This document shows positions 61,386-62,169 of a stretch of 62,169 bases of DNA, in pieces (the stretch's first letter is position 1; each line of letters starts with the position of its first letter). The notes beneath the pieces were generated by a model. The model saw only the letters and a program-made list of their open reading frames with translations, ran no database searches and had not been told where the DNA came from. Location of the stretch: NCBI GenBank assembly GCA_018433675.1, contig JAHDQS010000015.1:1-62169 (forward strand), read 5' to 3'. This DNA comes from Clostridia bacterium. GTDB taxonomy: Bacteria; Bacillota; Peptococcia; DRI-13; SM3-B62. The translations under genes and the position numbers were made by a program.

Positions 61386-61607
61386 CTAAAAGCGGCAAGG
61401 GACATGGAGAATATATGAGACTACGGTATCTATTACTTTAACGGGGCTGGGCAAGTCGAAGTTGAGTATCTTTAGCAAACTCAGGAAAAAAGAAAAAGAC
61501 AAAAAGAGAGAGAAGATGAGCAGCTCGTAACGGTAGTTATTAGCCAACAGACCGGGCAGTTCATAGAGGAAAAGGGCGATGAAGATAAGAACAAGAAGCA
61601 GCGGCAC
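61386..61607 (-). CDS. Two-helix membrane protein, possible germinant receptor D-type subunit
   Basis: 73 residues with two hydrophobic helices (LLLVLIFIALFLYELPGLL and LLIFSLFLSFSFFLSLL) and a short tail. The start ATG lies 1 base after the stop of the GerAB-type gene with AAGAAGGTG as ribosome site, so they are coupled. Small two-helix D subunits of germinant receptors are known in Bacillus; this assignment rests on size and position. Confidence 0.55.
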   Translation of the reverse strand: MPLLLVLIFIALFLYELPGLLANNYRYELLIFSLFLSFSFFLSLLKILNFDLPSPVKVIDTVVSYILHVPCRF

Positions 61608-61608
61608 T

Positions 61609-62169
61609 TCATTTCACCTTCTTTTTCTTATTTTTTCGTCGAGACAGTAAAAGGGCGGCTAAAGGAAAGAAGAGCTGAAAGGGGAGGGCGTAATACGGGT
61701 AGACATTAGAGGCGAAGATAAAGTTTTCGTGGCTGGAATCGAAGTTTAAGAAGGAAAGGATAATTATCAGCACTCCAAAGGGGATGAGCAAGGGACGGTA
61801 AGTTCGCATCCGTAAAAGCTGTGCTGTTCCAAAAACTGCGGCATAATACATAACGGATATTTTTATAAAGCCGATGAAGAAAAAATTAACGACGACTAAT
61901 ATTTCCAGACGGGTCAGGATATCGGCGATGTTAATGAGTTGCAGGACGTGAAAGGTCGGGTAGATGAGAATATCCTTCAGAACGCCTAATACGGCGGTGT
62001 TGCGTGCTATGGCTAAAGCGACAAAAAAGGCGGCAAAAAGAAGGGCATACTTGCCGGATTTTATTGTCTTGACATCTGTCAATAAGGGGGTAACCATCAA
62101 AAGCACGATCAGCTCACCGAACTGTACCGTGCCTACCGCGTGGGATGCACATAAAAAATCCTGTAGGGC
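61609..62169 (-). CDS. Spore germination permease, GerAB type (C-terminal part)
   Basis: The frame is open from the right window edge to the stop at 61609, giving 186 residues of a polytopic membrane protein. PTFHVLQLINIADILTRLEILVVVNFFFIGFIKISVMYYAAVFGTAQLL matches the second half of GerAB/GerKB-type germinant receptor B subunits of the APC fold. The rest of the gene, and probably a gerAA partner, is beyond the window. It indicates a spore former. Confidence 0.8.
   Translation of the reverse strand, partial: ALQDFLCASHAVGTVQFGELIVLLMVTPLLTDVKTIKSGKYALLFAAFFVALAIARNTAVLGVLKDILIYPTFHVLQLINIADILTRLEILVVVNFFFIGFIKISVMYYAAVFGTAQLLRMRTYRPLLIPFGVLIIILSFLNFDSSHENFIFASNVYPYYALPFQLFFPLAALLLSRRKNKKKKVK

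Noticed and set aside
1-62169. CRISPR arrays, tRNA and rRNA genes, prophage genes
   Set aside because: No spaced repeat series, tRNA cloverleaf, rRNA stretch or phage structural gene was seen on either strand.

Overview
The window reads as chromosome of an anaerobic, endospore-forming Firmicute of the Peptococcaceae / Desulfitobacteriaceae type. This rests on content, not on a database match: two T-box leaders, a Rex redox repressor, MinC-MinD-MinE beside MreBCD and RodA, the anaerobic (CbiK/CbiD/CbiG) corrin ring pathway, ferredoxin-linked 2-oxoacid oxidoreductase, a spore germination permease, agr-type peptide signalling genes, a c-di-GMP riboswitch and a probable selenoprotein.

Layout. 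1-0.9 kb: end of an unknown gene and a HEPN/MNT toxin-antitoxin-like pair. 0.9-6.1 kb: T-box-controlled valS, folC and a SPOR-like membrane protein. 6.1-9.3 kb: rex, two small DRTGG proteins, a PHP phosphoesterase, a histidine-kinase-type ATPase and a DUF4321 protein. 9.3-18.3 kb: maf, radC, mreBCD, mrdA (PBP2), minCDE and rodA, a cell-shape and division-site block. 18.4-36.5 kb: a cobalamin riboswitch followed by a nearly gapless set of 19 genes: a BtuCDF-type importer, CbiK, CbiL, CbiA, CbiP, CbiB, CobD, CbiC, D, E, T, F, G, H, J, the adenosyltransferase CobA and a phosphoglycerate-mutase-like enzyme. Together these can convert sirohydrochlorin to adenosylcobinamide phosphate; nucleotide-loop genes (cobU/S/T) are not in the window.

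36.5-44.4 kb is an AT-rich accessory island: an AAA/DUF4143 ATPase, a duplicated-domain lipoprotein, a decayed TnpB element, several IS21-type end sequences without a transposase, a perfect 59-bp inverted repeat around a second lipoprotein, a 42-bp perfect palindrome, a group II intron 3-prime scar, agrD with a frameshifted agrB, and a c-di-GMP-I riboswitch with no gene behind it. Two near-identical 21-bp REP-like motifs (37,956 and 44,409) bracket the island.

44.4-62.2 kb: a Nudix hydrolase, a DUF378 protein, a Leu-type T-box, an antisense HesB-like gene with an in-frame UGA and a well-formed SECIS-like hairpin, then ilvD-ilvB-ilvN-ilvC-ilvB2-leuA-leuC-leuD-leuB, the full branched-chain amino acid pathway except the transaminase. 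It is followed by a four-subunit 2-oxoacid:ferredoxin oxidoreductase. Finally, on the minus strand, come a FlhG-like ATPase fused to a YcgR-type N-terminal domain, a two-helix membrane protein and the end of a GerAB-type germination permease cut by the window edge.

The strongest candidates for new biology are the HesB selenoprotein lying antisense between a T-box and its presumed operon, the second acetolactate synthase with Leu replacing the specificity Trp, the phosphomutase-like gene closing the cobalamin operon, and the agr / c-di-GMP / mobile-end island.
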